DNA from: Edaphobacter aggregans DSM 19364 | Lineage (GTDB): Bacteria > Acidobacteriota > Terriglobia > Terriglobales > Acidobacteriaceae | DNA length: 64,000 nt | Reading direction: 5' to 3' | Assembly (NCBI RefSeq): GCF_000745965.1 | Contig: NZ_JQKI01000027.1 | Span: 19,095 to 83,094, forward strand | Shown here: positions 34,583 through 43,640 of the stretch, piece after piece | How the letters are laid out: every line of letters starts with the position of its first letter | How positions within the stretch are numbered: the stretch's first letter is position 1 | Position numbers and translations under genes: made by a program | The notes under the pieces: generated by a model | What the model was told of the DNA's origin: nothing | Databases searched by the model: none | Seen by the model: only the letters and a program-made list of their open reading frames with translations

Positions 34583-34768
34583 TCATTCGCAGAAGATCTG
34601 GAGTTCGTCCTGGCTGCGCCGGATGGTTCGGACTACGGTCACCCTCCGGCCGTTGTAGAGCACCACGTGGTCACCTGGTTGCAGCAGTTCGAGCCCTGGC
34701 GACGGTCTTGGCACGAGGTATTCGCCACTTGTGGCGTCCCGAAACAACACTACGGGGACGAGGAGCAT
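34583..34768 (-). CDS. small hypothetical protein, 61 residues
   Basis: The short frame opens at an ATG preceded by GGGAGG with a 5-base spacer, a good Shine-Dalgarno sequence. The protein has a plausible small beta-rich fold (LLQPGDHVVLYNGRRVTVVRTI) with a Pro-Gly turn and alternating hydrophobics, reminiscent of an SH3-like barrel. No family was recognised. It lies between element copy B and the LacI-type gene on the same strand as the latter, 201 bases downstream of it. Coding status is likely but not certain. Confidence 0.55.
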   Translation of the reverse strand: MLLVPVVLFRDATSGEYLVPRPSPGLELLQPGDHVVLYNGRRVTVVRTIRRSQDELQIFCE

Positions 34769-34969
34769 AGGGACCTCCCATCGCTGTCGTTTTTGTTGCT
34801 AGACCGGGGAGGGCGCTGGAGTGCGCCAAGTGCCGCTGCTCATAAAGACGTGATCGTGGTTGGGATGGGATGTCTTGTGGGTGCAAAACCTTGCAGGGAA
34901 TTTTTGCGGCGGTGGGGGTCCGGTCAGGAGAACCCCAATCATGTCGCGTTGCGGAGGCGACGGAGGATG

Positions 34970-36034
34970 TTAGGTTGTGCGAGACCGCTTCTTTGAGGTT
35001 GGCAGGGTGCGGGCAGGGGCGGTGGATTCGCGGATGATGAGCTCGGGGGAGACCTGGACGAGGTCGGGGATGGGGTCGCCGGCGAGTTTTTGGAGGAGGA
35101 GTTCGGCGGCGGCGGTGCCCATCTGCTGCAGGGGCTGGCGGATGGTGGTGAGGGAGGGGACCTGGTAGGCGGCGGACTGGATGTCGTCGAAGCCGAGGAC
35201 GGAGACGTCTTCGGGGACGCGGAGGCCGGTCTCGTGGAGGGCGCGGATGGTTCCCATGGCGGAGACGTCGTTGAAGCAGAGGACGGCGGTGAAGGGGCGT
35301 CCGCTCTGGATGAGGGAGCGGATGCCGGGGTAGCTGATCTCGGGGGAGTGGGAGTCCTTGGAGAGGTAGATCATGAGCTCGTTGTGGATCTCGACGCCGA
35401 GCTCTTTGGCGGCACGAAGGGTGGCGTTCCAGCGAGTGTCGGAGTCGGAGCTGAAGGGCTGGCCGTGCATGAAGGCGATCTTGTGGTGGCCGAGATCGCG
35501 GAGGTGCGAGAGGGAGAGGTGCGCGGCGCGCTCTTCGTCGAGGAGGACGTTGGTGACGCCGGGAAGGGTGGTGTGGCCGGCAACGGTGACGGTAGGGAGC
35601 GGCGGTGGAGCTTCGAGGTGGGTGTCGATGGCGAGGATGCCGTCGACGCCGCGGGAGCGGAGGAGGTTGGGATAGGCCTCGATGAGGTCTTTGCGGTGGC
35701 GGTGGTGGACGGTGAAGTAGAAGTAGTCCATGCGCATGAGGAGGTCGCCGACTCCGGAGAGGACCTGGGAGTGGTAGCCTTCGCCGAGCTCGGGGAGGAG
35801 GATGCCGATGGTCTGCATGCGCTTGCCCTGCAGCGTGCGTGCGATCATGCTGGGCTGGTAGTTGAACTTTTCGGCGGCGGCTTTGACGCGGGCGCGGGTG
35901 GCTTCGGGGATGGAGCGGCCGGGGGTGTTGTTGAGGACGAAGGAGACGGTGGAGGGGCTGAGATGGAGGTACTCGGCCAGCATCTTGAGGCTGACGTGTC
36001 GAGGGCGGGATGGGGGTGAAGGTGGCTTTTGCAT
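34970..36034 (-). CDS. LacI/GalR-family transcriptional regulator
   Basis: 354 residues from the ATG at 36034 (MQKPPSPPSRP). Longer in-frame starts would add an implausible low-complexity and hydrophobic leader. Residues about 14-70 form the LacI helix-turn-helix and hinge (VSLKMLAEYLHLSPSTVSFVLN, then NYQPSMIARTLQGKR). The rest is a periplasmic-binding-protein-like sensor (IGILLPEL, LGHHKIAFMHG, AVLCFNDVSAMGTIRALHE, VLGFDD, TTIRQPLQQMG). The family represses sugar-use genes until a sugar binds. A palindromic site sits 114 bases upstream of the start, suggesting autoregulation. The same sequence before the TonB receptor at 27840 suggests it is a second target. The divergent GH5-GH30-GH55-like genes are natural further targets. 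Confidence 0.93.
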   Translation of the reverse strand: MQKPPSPPSRPRHVSLKMLAEYLHLSPSTVSFVLNNTPGRSIPEATRARVKAAAEKFNYQPSMIARTLQGKRMQTIGILLPELGEGYHSQVLSGVGDLLMRMDYFYFTVHHRHRKDLIEAYPNLLRSRGVDGILAIDTHLEAPPPLPTVTVAGHTTLPGVTNVLLDEERAAHLSLSHLRDLGHHKIAFMHGQPFSSDSDTRWNATLRAAKELGVEIHNELMIYLSKDSHSPEISYPGIRSLIQSGRPFTAVLCFNDVSAMGTIRALHETGLRVPEDVSVLGFDDIQSAAYQVPSLTTIRQPLQQMGTAAAELLLQKLAGDPIPDLVQVSPELIIRESTAPARTLPTSKKRSRTT

Positions 36035-36363
36035 GAGAAAGCGCCCTTTAAGCGGTGAAGACGTGGTGTGTGTTCTTAACAGTAGCAGCAACAGTGGCAG
36101 CAGGATGGCGGATGGGTGACCGATGAGGGACTTCTTCATAGACAGAGAGACAAACGTTTTTCTACACTTGTTCGGCTGGAGGGACGCGGGAATCTCGTTG
36201 CCAGTGATGGGATAGCACGGAGTTGGAGCAACTTCTTCGAGGGCGTTCTCTTGGTTTTCGAAGAGGAGACGGGTGTGTCCGATCTCTGGATGGGAACGGA
36301 CTCGAATGCCGCGACGTTTGAGGGTGGCTGCGAAGTAGGGCATTTTTTCTGAATGGGGTTGGA
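36035..36363. other. divergent regulatory region between LacI regulator and GH5 operon
   Basis: 329 bases shared by the two divergent transcription units. It contains the operator-like site at 36148-36163. No confident -35/-10 pair was picked on either strand and no gene was seen. Confidence 0.55.
36148..36163. promoter_or_regulatory. LacI-type operator upstream of the regulator and GH5 operon
   Basis: AGACAAACGTTTTTCT keeps 7 of 8 palindromic pairs around a central CG and matches 12 consecutive bases of the perfect palindrome at 27747-27764. It lies 114 bases before the regulator start and 200 bases before the GH5 gene. Confidence 0.65.
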
Positions 36364-37587
36364 ATGAGGGTTCGTCGTCTGCTAGGAGTGGTTGGGATTG
36401 CGCTGAGTCTGGCTTCGCTTCCGATGTATGGGCAGTTTGCGCATACGCAGGGTGGAGAGATTGTGGACGCAGGTGGCAAGCCGGTGCTGCTGCGGGGGAC
36501 AAGTCTGGGGAACTGGATGGTGACGGAGGGCTACATGTGGCTCTTCGAGGGAGGGCCGCAGTCGGAGCGCGAGATTGAGGCGCTGGTGACGGAGCTGATC
36601 GGGCCGGACAGGGCGGAGGAGTTCTGGAAGCAGTATCGCGAGAACTACGTGACGAAGGCGGATATTCATCTGCTGCACGAGGCGGGGTTCAACTCGGTGC
36701 GCGTGCCGCTGCACTACAGGTTTTTCGAGGCGGAGAACAGCGAGGGGTTCAAGCTGCTGGACCGCGTGGTGGAGTGGTCGCGGCAGGAGGGGCTGTATGT
36801 GATTTTGGACATGCACGCCGCTCCGGGTGGGCAGACGGGAACGAACATCGATGACAGCTATGGGTATCCGTGGCTGTACGACAGCCCGAAGGAGCAGGCG
36901 CATCTGGTGGCGGTGTGGCAGCGGATTGCGAAGCATTATGCGAACAACAGGACGGTGATGGGGTATGACCTGCTGAATGAACCGATCCCGCACTATCCCG
37001 CGCTGCGGCCGCTGAACGGGGAGCTGGAGCCGCTTTATAAGAAGCTGACTGCGGCTGTGCGCGAGGTGGATCGGAATCACATCCTGTTTCTGGGCGGGGC
37101 TCAGTGGGACACGAACTTTGGAGTGTTCGGGCCGCCGTTCGATAAGGATACGGCGTACTCGCTGCACAAGTACTGGATGAAGGTGGAGCAGCCGGCTGTG
37201 CAGAGCTACGTGGATTTTCGCCAGAAGTACGGCGTTCCGCTGTGGCTGGGAGAGTCGGGCGAGAACACGGATGAGTGGATTACGCAGTTTCGAGAGCTGC
37301 TGGAGAAGAACGACATTGGGTGGGCGTTCTGGCCGTACAAGAAGATGGGGAAGAGCTCGGCGGTGGTGACGGTGGAGCCACCGGAGGGGTGGGACAGGAT
37401 TGTGGCGTTTGCGAAGCTGCCGCGCGCGGTTGGTGCGACGGAGGCTCGGCTGAAGGAGCGGCCGGAGCAGGCGCTGATCGATAAGGCGTTTGCAGGATTG
37501 CTGGAGAACATTAAGCTCGAGCGCTGCCGCGTGAATGAGGGGTATCTGAAGGCGCTTGGACTGAAGACGGTGTCGGTGACGAAGTGA
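36364..37587 (+). CDS. secreted GH5 glycosidase
   Basis: 407 residues with a signal peptide (LLGVVGIALSLASLPMYGQ). The (beta/alpha)8 barrel shows the GH5 entry motif VLLRGTSLGNWM, the RVPLHY strand, DMHAAPGGQ, the acid/base Glu in DLLNEP (E206) and the nucleophile Glu in LWLGESGEN (E297). GH5 includes endo- and exo-beta-glucanases and mannanases; the LRGTSLGNWM start and DMHAAPGGQTG are like exo-beta-1,3-glucanase-related groups, but subfamily is not settled. It is first of three same-strand genes (GH5, GH30, GH55-like) with gaps of 16 and 27 bases, so an operon is likely. It is divergent from the LacI-type gene. Confidence 0.9.
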   Translation: MRVRRLLGVVGIALSLASLPMYGQFAHTQGGEIVDAGGKPVLLRGTSLGNWMVTEGYMWLFEGGPQSEREIEALVTELIGPDRAEEFWKQYRENYVTKADIHLLHEAGFNSVRVPLHYRFFEAENSEGFKLLDRVVEWSRQEGLYVILDMHAAPGGQTGTNIDDSYGYPWLYDSPKEQAHLVAVWQRIAKHYANNRTVMGYDLLNEPIPHYPALRPLNGELEPLYKKLTAAVREVDRNHILFLGGAQWDTNFGVFGPPFDKDTAYSLHKYWMKVEQPAVQSYVDFRQKYGVPLWLGESGENTDEWITQFRELLEKNDIGWAFWPYKKMGKSSAVVTVEPPEGWDRIVAFAKLPRAVGATEARLKERPEQALIDKAFAGLLENIKLERCRVNEGYLKALGLKTVSVTK

Positions 37588-37603
37588 TCTTGGGGAGAGT
37601 GAG

Positions 37604-39007
37604 ATGAGTTGGAAGAGGACGGGTGTGATGTTGGCTGTGGCGGCGATGATGATGCCGATGGTGCTGCGCGCGCAGGAGGCGTCGCTGTGGCTGACGACTC
37701 CGGATCGATCGTCGCTGCTGAAGCTGCAGTCGCCGGCGATTGCGTTTGGTGGCGAGGCGGCGAGCGGCATGGTGATCGATGTCGACGACACGAAGAGGTT
37801 CCAGACGATGGACGGCTTCGGGTTTGCGCTGACGGGTGGGAGCGCGCAGTTGATTGCGAAGATGGACGCGGATAAGCGCGCGGCTCTGCTGAAGGAGCTG
37901 TTTACAACGGAGGGCGATGGAATTGGCGTGAGCTACTTGCGGGTCAGCGTGGGGGCTTCGGACATGAATGATCACGTCTACTCGTACGACGACCTGCCGA
38001 AGGGCGAGACGGACGTGAAGATGGAGAAGTTCTCGCTGGAGCCGGACAAGGCGGATGTGATTCCGGTGCTGAAGGAGATTCTGGCTATCAATCCGAAGAT
38101 CAAGATTCTGGCTTCGCCGTGGTCGGCTCCGCTGTGGATGAAGACGACGGGTGTGGCGAGGGGCGGCGTGCTGAAGCCGGAGTACTTTGATGCGTATGCG
38201 CTGTACTGGGTGAAGTACATCGAGGGGATGAAGGCTGAGGGGATCACGATCGACGCGCTGACGGTTGAGAACGAGCCGCTGAATGAGAAGAACACGCCGA
38301 GCATGTTGATGCTGGAGTCGGAGCAGGCGGACTTTATTGCGAACCACCTGGGACCGGCGTTTAAGAAGGCGGGGATCAGGACGAAGATTGTGCTGTATGA
38401 CCACAACCTGGATCATCCGGCGTATCCGCTGGCGATTTTGAAAGACAAGAAGGCGAACAAGTATGTGGATGGGACAGGGTTCCACCTGTACGGCGGCACG
38501 GTGGAGGCGTTCGATCAGGTGCATGATGCGTTTCCGAAGAAGAATCTCTACTTCACGGAGCAGTCGGTGACGGAGCGGCCTGGGGGCGATGGAGGGATGA
38601 ATGTTGCCAAACCGGTGGCGAGGATTGTGATTGGCGCGACGCGGCACTGGAGCAGGAATGTGCTGCTTTGGAATCTTGCGGCGGACCCACAGGCTGGTCC
38701 GCACACGAACGAGGGCGGATGCACGGGGTGTTATGGCGCGTTGACGATCGATGGGAATAACGTGACGCGGCTGGTGGCGTACTACGTGATTGCGCACGTG
38801 TCGAAGTTTGTTCCGGATGGCTCGGTGCGAATTGGGTCAGAACCTTCGGAGGCGCTGCCGAATGTGGCGTTCCGGACGCCGCAGGGAAAGACGTTGCTGC
38901 TGGTTGCGAATACGGGCACGTCGTCGGCGGAGTTCAGCGTGCGGTTTCATGGGAAGACGTTGAAGACGTCGCTGGGCGCGGGCGCAGTCGGGACCTATGT
39001 CTGGTAG
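37604..39007 (+). CDS. secreted GH30 glycosidase
   Basis: 467 residues with a signal peptide ending near VLRAQ. The motif FQTMDGFGFALTGGSA starts the barrel typical of GH30. The acid/base Glu lies in LTVENEPL (E224) and the nucleophile Glu in YFTEQSVTE (E319). A C-terminal beta-domain (about 390-467) packs beside the barrel in this family. GH30 enzymes include beta-glucosylceramidases, beta-1,6-glucanases and xylanases. Sitting between a GH5 and a GH55-like gene, beta-1,6-glucan (as in laminarin branches or fungal walls) is the most reasonable substrate, by context only. Middle gene of the presumed operon. Confidence 0.92.
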   Translation: MSWKRTGVMLAVAAMMMPMVLRAQEASLWLTTPDRSSLLKLQSPAIAFGGEAASGMVIDVDDTKRFQTMDGFGFALTGGSAQLIAKMDADKRAALLKELFTTEGDGIGVSYLRVSVGASDMNDHVYSYDDLPKGETDVKMEKFSLEPDKADVIPVLKEILAINPKIKILASPWSAPLWMKTTGVARGGVLKPEYFDAYALYWVKYIEGMKAEGITIDALTVENEPLNEKNTPSMLMLESEQADFIANHLGPAFKKAGIRTKIVLYDHNLDHPAYPLAILKDKKANKYVDGTGFHLYGGTVEAFDQVHDAFPKKNLYFTEQSVTERPGGDGGMNVAKPVARIVIGATRHWSRNVLLWNLAADPQAGPHTNEGGCTGCYGALTIDGNNVTRLVAYYVIAHVSKFVPDGSVRIGSEPSEALPNVAFRTPQGKTLLLVANTGTSSAEFSVRFHGKTLKTSLGAGAVGTYVW

Positions 39008-39034
39008 GGATGGCGAAGAGAGGATGAGGACGGC

Positions 39035-42031
39035 ATGAGCTTGAAGGGATGGTTGTGTGTGATGGCTGGTGCGGCGATGGTTGCCGCGCCAGTTTCGTTG
39101 TTGGCGGAGTCTGCTTCGTACTATCGGCTGCGGATGGAGGATAAGAAGGCTGTCTACCTGGTGCGCAATGAGGGTGGGCTGTACGGCGACGGTGTGGGCG
39201 ATGACACGGATGCGATTCAGCAGGCGATCAACAAGGTGCAGGAGACGACGGGGCAGGGGATCGTGTTCGTGCCGGAGGGGCGTTATCGGATCTTGAAGAC
39301 GGTGTTTCTGTGGCCGGGGGTTCGGCTGATTGGGTGGGGAGCGCATCGTCCGGCGTTTGTGCTGGGCAAGAATACGCCGGGTTATCAGCAGGGGATGGGT
39401 TACATGCTGATGTTTACGGGGAATCGTCCGCGAGACAATGCCGCGCCGGTGCGGCAGGGGAGGCCGCAGCGGCCGGTGGAGGGAGTGGTGCCGCTGAATC
39501 CGGCGATTGCGGATGCGAATCCAGGGACGTTTTATTCGGCAGTGAGCAATATTGATTTTGATATTGAAGAGGGGAATCCTGCGGCGGTGGGGATTCGGTT
39601 TCATGCGGCGCAGCACTGCTACTTGGCGCACATGGACTTTAATATCGGGTCGGGGCTGGCGGGGATTCATGATGCCGGCAACGAGGCGGAGGATTTGCAT
39701 TTTTACGGCGGGCAGTACGGCATTATGACACGGAAGCCTTCGCCGGGGTGGCAGTTTACGCTGCTGGATGCGACGTTCGAGGGGCAGAGGGAGGCGGCGA
39801 TCAAGGAGCATGAGGCGGGACTGACCCTGATTCGCGCGCAGATCAGCAAGACGCCTACGGCGATCTCAATCGATCCGAAGTATGCGGAGGAGTTGTGGGT
39901 GAAGGACGCGCGGTTTGAGGATATCTCCGGGCCTGCGGTGATTGTGAGTAACGAGAATGGATTGCGCACGGAGATCAATCTTGAGGGAGTCGTGTGCCGG
40001 CACGTGCCGGTGTTTGTGGGGTTTCGTGAGAGCGGGAGGAAGGTGGAGGGGCGCGGTGAGATGTATCGCGTGAATGCGCTGACGCATGGGCTGACGTTTG
40101 CCTCGGGTGCTACGCAGGGCGAGGTGAAGACGAGCTACGATGCGACGGCGCTGAGTGCGATGCCGCCGGCGGTGGCTTCGGATATTCCGGCTTTGCCGGC
40201 CCAGGAGACGTGGGTGAATCTGCAGGAGCTGGGCGCGAAGGGCGATGGGACGACGGATGACACGGCTGCGATCAGGCGGGCGATTGCGGGGCATCGTGCG
40301 ATCTATGTCCCGAGTGGCCGATATATTGTGACCGATACGATTACATTAAGGCCGGATACGGTGCTGATCGGACTGAATCCGACGACGACGCAGTTCGATA
40401 TTCCGGACACGACGGCGGCGTTTCAGGGGCCCGGGTCGCCGAAGGCGCTTCTGGAGACTCCGAAGGGCGGCACGAATATTGTGACGGGGATTGGTTTGTA
40501 TACGGACGGCATCAACAGCAGGGCTGTGGGTGCGAAGTGGATGGCGGGGAAAGACTCGCTGATGGACGATGTACGGTTTCTGGGCGGGCATGGAACGACG
40601 CTGCCGGGGGTGTCGTTCGCGACGATCTACAACAACACGCATACGGCGGATACGGATTTGAATCGCAGGTGGGATGGGCAGTATCCGAGCCTTTGGGTGA
40701 CGGATGGCGGCGGAGGGACGTTCGCGAATATCTGGACGCCGAGCACGTTTGCGCAGGCGGGGATGTTGATCTCGAACACGACGACGCCGGGGCGTGTGTA
40801 TGAGCTTTCGAGTGAACATCATGTTCGCAACGAGGTGATGCTGGATCATGCGGCGAACTGGCAGATCTACGCGTTGCAGACTGAGGAGGAGCGCGGCGAG
40901 GGGCCGTTCTGTCTGCCGCTTTGGATTGAGCACTCGGAGAACGTCACGGTCGCGAACTATCACGGGTATCGTGTGGTGAGCAGCTATCAGCCGTTTCTGA
41001 ATGCGATTCATGTGGCGGACTCGAAGGGGATTCGTTTTCGCAATGTGCATGTGTATGGGGATAACAAGGTGTCGTTTGATAATTCGCTCGTGATCGATGG
41101 GGCTTCGCCGCTGATGATTCGGAATCGGGAGTTTGCTGCGCTGAGCGTGGATGCTTCGGTTGTGGGTGAGAGGCCCGCGGGGCAGCGATCGACGGTGCTG
41201 GCGGATGGGGCGAAGGTGGAGCGGCTGACGGGCGGGTTCTATAACGTGTCGGGTGCGGCGGTGGATGGTGCGGGGCAGTTGTATTTTGTTGATGCGCACT
41301 GGCAGAGGATCTATCGGTGGCTGCCGGAGGAGCGCAGGGCGGAGATTGTGAGGGACAGCCCGTTGGATCCAGTGCAGCTGGCGTTCGACAAGGCGGGGGA
41401 CCTGATGGTGGTGTCGTATGCGGGGAAGGGGACGGTGTACTGGTTCAGGCCGGATGCGCGGGATCTGGATGTGACGTTGATTGCGGCGCAGAAGACGGCG
41501 GCGCGGCCTGGGATGACGGCGGTGTTGCCCGTGAACTACTGGCGGAATGAGAACGATTTTGTGAAGGCCGTGCCGACGCAGAAGTTGTATCAGTTTGTTT
41601 CGCCGGATGGGAGTACGTATATTCCGGCGGGCGAGGACTTTGTGACTGGGGCGCTGTACTACGGGACGAAGATGGCGGATGTGTTGCGTGCATTCAGCCT
41701 GGGCAGGGCGGTTGAGGGCAGGCCGTTTTATGTGAGCGATGAGAGCGAGCAGAAGACTTATTCCGCGAACGTGGGGCCGGATGGGACGCTGACGGACGTG
41801 AAGCTGTTTGCGGAGTGCGGAGGCGAGAATGTTGCGCAGGATGCGGAGGGGAACGTATACATCGCTGCGGGCCAGGTGTATGTGTACAGCTCGGCGGGCA
41901 AGTTGATCGACAGGATCGATGTGCCGGAGCGGCCGATTGATCTGGTGTTTGGCGGCAAGGATGGGAAGACGCTGTACATTCTTGCGAGGACGTCGCTGTA
42001 TAGCGTGGAGACGCGGGCTAAGGGGCTGTAG
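39035..42031 (+). CDS. secreted double beta-helix protein (GH55-like) with C-terminal propeller-like region
   Basis: 998 residues with a signal peptide (MAGAAMVAAPVSLLA). Two pectate-lyase-3-type right-handed helix starts are visible: DGVGDDTDAIQQAI (about 50-63) and LGAKGDGTTDDTAAIRRAI (about 395-413). Twin helices of this kind are the hallmark of GH55 exo-beta-1,3-glucanases. After the second helix (from about 740) the chain changes to repeats like AAVDGAGQLYFVDAHWQRIYRW, LAFDKAGDLMVVSY and AQDAEGNVYIAAGQVYVY, as in NHL/SMP-30-type beta-propellers. GH55 enzymes usually end with the second helix, so the tail is extra. GH55 assignment is moderate; the substrate would be beta-1,3-glucan. Last gene of the presumed operon; the convergent GH39 gene ends 6 bases away. 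Confidence 0.8.
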   Translation: MSLKGWLCVMAGAAMVAAPVSLLAESASYYRLRMEDKKAVYLVRNEGGLYGDGVGDDTDAIQQAINKVQETTGQGIVFVPEGRYRILKTVFLWPGVRLIGWGAHRPAFVLGKNTPGYQQGMGYMLMFTGNRPRDNAAPVRQGRPQRPVEGVVPLNPAIADANPGTFYSAVSNIDFDIEEGNPAAVGIRFHAAQHCYLAHMDFNIGSGLAGIHDAGNEAEDLHFYGGQYGIMTRKPSPGWQFTLLDATFEGQREAAIKEHEAGLTLIRAQISKTPTAISIDPKYAEELWVKDARFEDISGPAVIVSNENGLRTEINLEGVVCRHVPVFVGFRESGRKVEGRGEMYRVNALTHGLTFASGATQGEVKTSYDATALSAMPPAVASDIPALPAQETWVNLQELGAKGDGTTDDTAAIRRAIAGHRAIYVPSGRYIVTDTITLRPDTVLIGLNPTTTQFDIPDTTAAFQGPGSPKALLETPKGGTNIVTGIGLYTDGINSRAVGAKWMAGKDSLMDDVRFLGGHGTTLPGVSFATIYNNTHTADTDLNRRWDGQYPSLWVTDGGGGTFANIWTPSTFAQAGMLISNTTTPGRVYELSSEHHVRNEVMLDHAANWQIYALQTEEERGEGPFCLPLWIEHSENVTVANYHGYRVVSSYQPFLNAIHVADSKGIRFRNVHVYGDNKVSFDNSLVIDGASPLMIRNREFAALSVDASVVGERPAGQRSTVLADGAKVERLTGGFYNVSGAAVDGAGQLYFVDAHWQRIYRWLPEERRAEIVRDSPLDPVQLAFDKAGDLMVVSYAGKGTVYWFRPDARDLDVTLIAAQKTAARPGMTAVLPVNYWRNENDFVKAVPTQKLYQFVSPDGSTYIPAGEDFVTGALYYGTKMADVLRAFSLGRAVEGRPFYVSDESEQKTYSANVGPDGTLTDVKLFAECGGENVAQDAEGNVYIAAGQVYVYSSAGKLIDRIDVPERPIDLVFGGKDGKTLYILARTSLYSVETRAKGL

Positions 42032-42037
42032 CGCGGT

Positions 42038-43567
42038 TTAGCGCGGGGAGAGTTTGACGAGGACGAGGGCGTTGGGCTCGAGCGTGAGGGTGAGCTGGCC
42101 GTTGTTGAGGTGTGTTTCTTCAGGTGGGGGCAGGGCTGTCTCGCGGTTGAGTTGCTCGACCTGTGCGGGCGTGGGGTAGGTGGGCTTACCCATGGCGGCG
42201 TATTTGGGGAGGACGTTGCCGTGCTCGTTGTCCACGCGCTGGATGGTGGCGCGTGCGGCAGGGGGCGCGTTGCGGATGGCGAGTGTGATGTTCTCGGAGT
42301 GGGCTTGGCTGAGGGAGGCGGGTGCGGGATCGACGAGGTTCCATGTGGCGATGACGAGTGAGCCGTCCGCGCTCTTCGTGACGAGGATGTTGGGTGAAGC
42401 GTTGGCGATTCGTTTGTCGCCAAGCTGGTGGAGGAGCGCGAAGCCGTAGTAGCTGGGCTTGTTGATGCCGAACTCGGCGCGCGGGCCGAACTGGCCGATG
42501 AAGGGGCGCGGGCCGGGGCCGCCTTCTTCGAAGACGTCGGAGAAGGTCCAGAAGGACATCATGTCAACGAGGCCGCCGTCGCACTGGCGGATGGTGTTGG
42601 CGAGCGAGGGCCCGACGTAGGTGGTGTCGCGGGATTCGTCGTGGCCGGGGACGTTCCACTCCGTCCAGAAGAGCGGCATGTTGGGCTTGCCGGCGGCTTT
42701 CATCTGGTTGCGGACTTTGGTGATGGCCCGGCAGACGCGCTGTTCCATGGAGAGGTCGGCGGGGACGTTGTCGCTGGGCGAGAACATGTTTTCGACGGTG
42801 TCGTCGGCGTAGCCGTGGCTGGAGACGAAATCGACGGGGACGTTGTTGTCGGTGGTGTGCTTGAGGAAGGCGTCGACCCACTGCGCGGCTGCGGTGGCGG
42901 GGCCGCCGACGCGGAGTCGGGGGCTGACGGATTTGAGGGCGCGGGCGGTGTGGTCGTAGAGCTCGAAGTAGCTGCGCTGGCGCGGGATGCCTCCCCAGAA
43001 GTCGATGTTGGGCTCGTTCCAGACCTCGAAGTACCACTGCGAGACCTCGTCGATGCCGTAACGCTCGACGAGGTTGCGGGCAAGCGCGGTGATGAGGCCG
43101 TCCCATTTCTCGTAGGACTTAGGCGGTGAGACGTTGGGTTTGTACCAGAAGGGATGGAGAGCGTCGGGGTTGAAGGCGAGCTTTTTGGGCATGAAGCTGA
43201 TCTCGACGACGGGGCGGACTCCGTTGGCGAGGAGGCCGTCGTAGATCTGGTCGACATAGGCGAAGTTGTAGACGGGGTTGCCGTGCTCGTCCTCGTTGTA
43301 GACGCCGACCTCGTCGTGGAGGATGGCGTGGAAGCGGACGTAGCGGAAGTCGGTGACCTGCTTTACGGCGCGGAGGTCGTTGCGGTAGCTCTCGCGCAGG
43401 GAGAGGATGGCGCGTCCGGAGCCGAACATCTGTTCCCAGAAGTGCGGGAAGGCAGTGGTGGGGGCGCTGGCGTCGATCTCGATGCGCTGCTGCGCGCGCG
43501 ATGGAGCGATGACGAAGGCAAGGAGAAGAACGAGGACAGAGCAGAGTCGAAGCGATGGGAGGCGCAT
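42038..43567 (-). CDS. secreted GH39 glycosidase, copy 2
   Basis: 509 residues counted from the ATG at 43567, which has AGGA seven bases upstream and opens a signal peptide (LCSVLVLLLAFVIAPSRAQ). A longer frame would overlap the receptor gene upstream and lacks a signal at its start. Catalytic Glu residues lie in YFEVWNEPN (E185) and FWTEWNVP (E303), as in GH39. It is a clear paralogue of the enzyme at 23283-24908, with matching sequence along almost the whole length and the same C-terminal beta-sandwich. The nucleophile context differs (TEW here, SEY in copy 1), which may mean a changed specificity. It lies 73 bases downstream of TonB receptor 3 on the same strand, so the two may form an uptake-degradation pair. 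Confidence 0.9.
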   Translation of the reverse strand: MRLPSLRLCSVLVLLLAFVIAPSRAQQRIEIDASAPTTAFPHFWEQMFGSGRAILSLRESYRNDLRAVKQVTDFRYVRFHAILHDEVGVYNEDEHGNPVYNFAYVDQIYDGLLANGVRPVVEISFMPKKLAFNPDALHPFWYKPNVSPPKSYEKWDGLITALARNLVERYGIDEVSQWYFEVWNEPNIDFWGGIPRQRSYFELYDHTARALKSVSPRLRVGGPATAAAQWVDAFLKHTTDNNVPVDFVSSHGYADDTVENMFSPSDNVPADLSMEQRVCRAITKVRNQMKAAGKPNMPLFWTEWNVPGHDESRDTTYVGPSLANTIRQCDGGLVDMMSFWTFSDVFEEGGPGPRPFIGQFGPRAEFGINKPSYYGFALLHQLGDKRIANASPNILVTKSADGSLVIATWNLVDPAPASLSQAHSENITLAIRNAPPAARATIQRVDNEHGNVLPKYAAMGKPTYPTPAQVEQLNRETALPPPEETHLNNGQLTLTLEPNALVLVKLSPR

Positions 43568-43640
43568 TGCGATTCCTGTTGGGAATGCGAAGAAAGGAGC
43601 GCTACCTGCTGCGCTCCCTTCGCTGGTGAGACGTTTTGCG

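Noticed and set aside
36035..36502. N-terminal extension of the LacI-type protein up to 510 residues
   Set aside because: The added residues are low complexity and hydrophobic and would cover the operator-like site. The helix-turn-helix begins soon after the ATG at 36034, as normal for LacI proteins.
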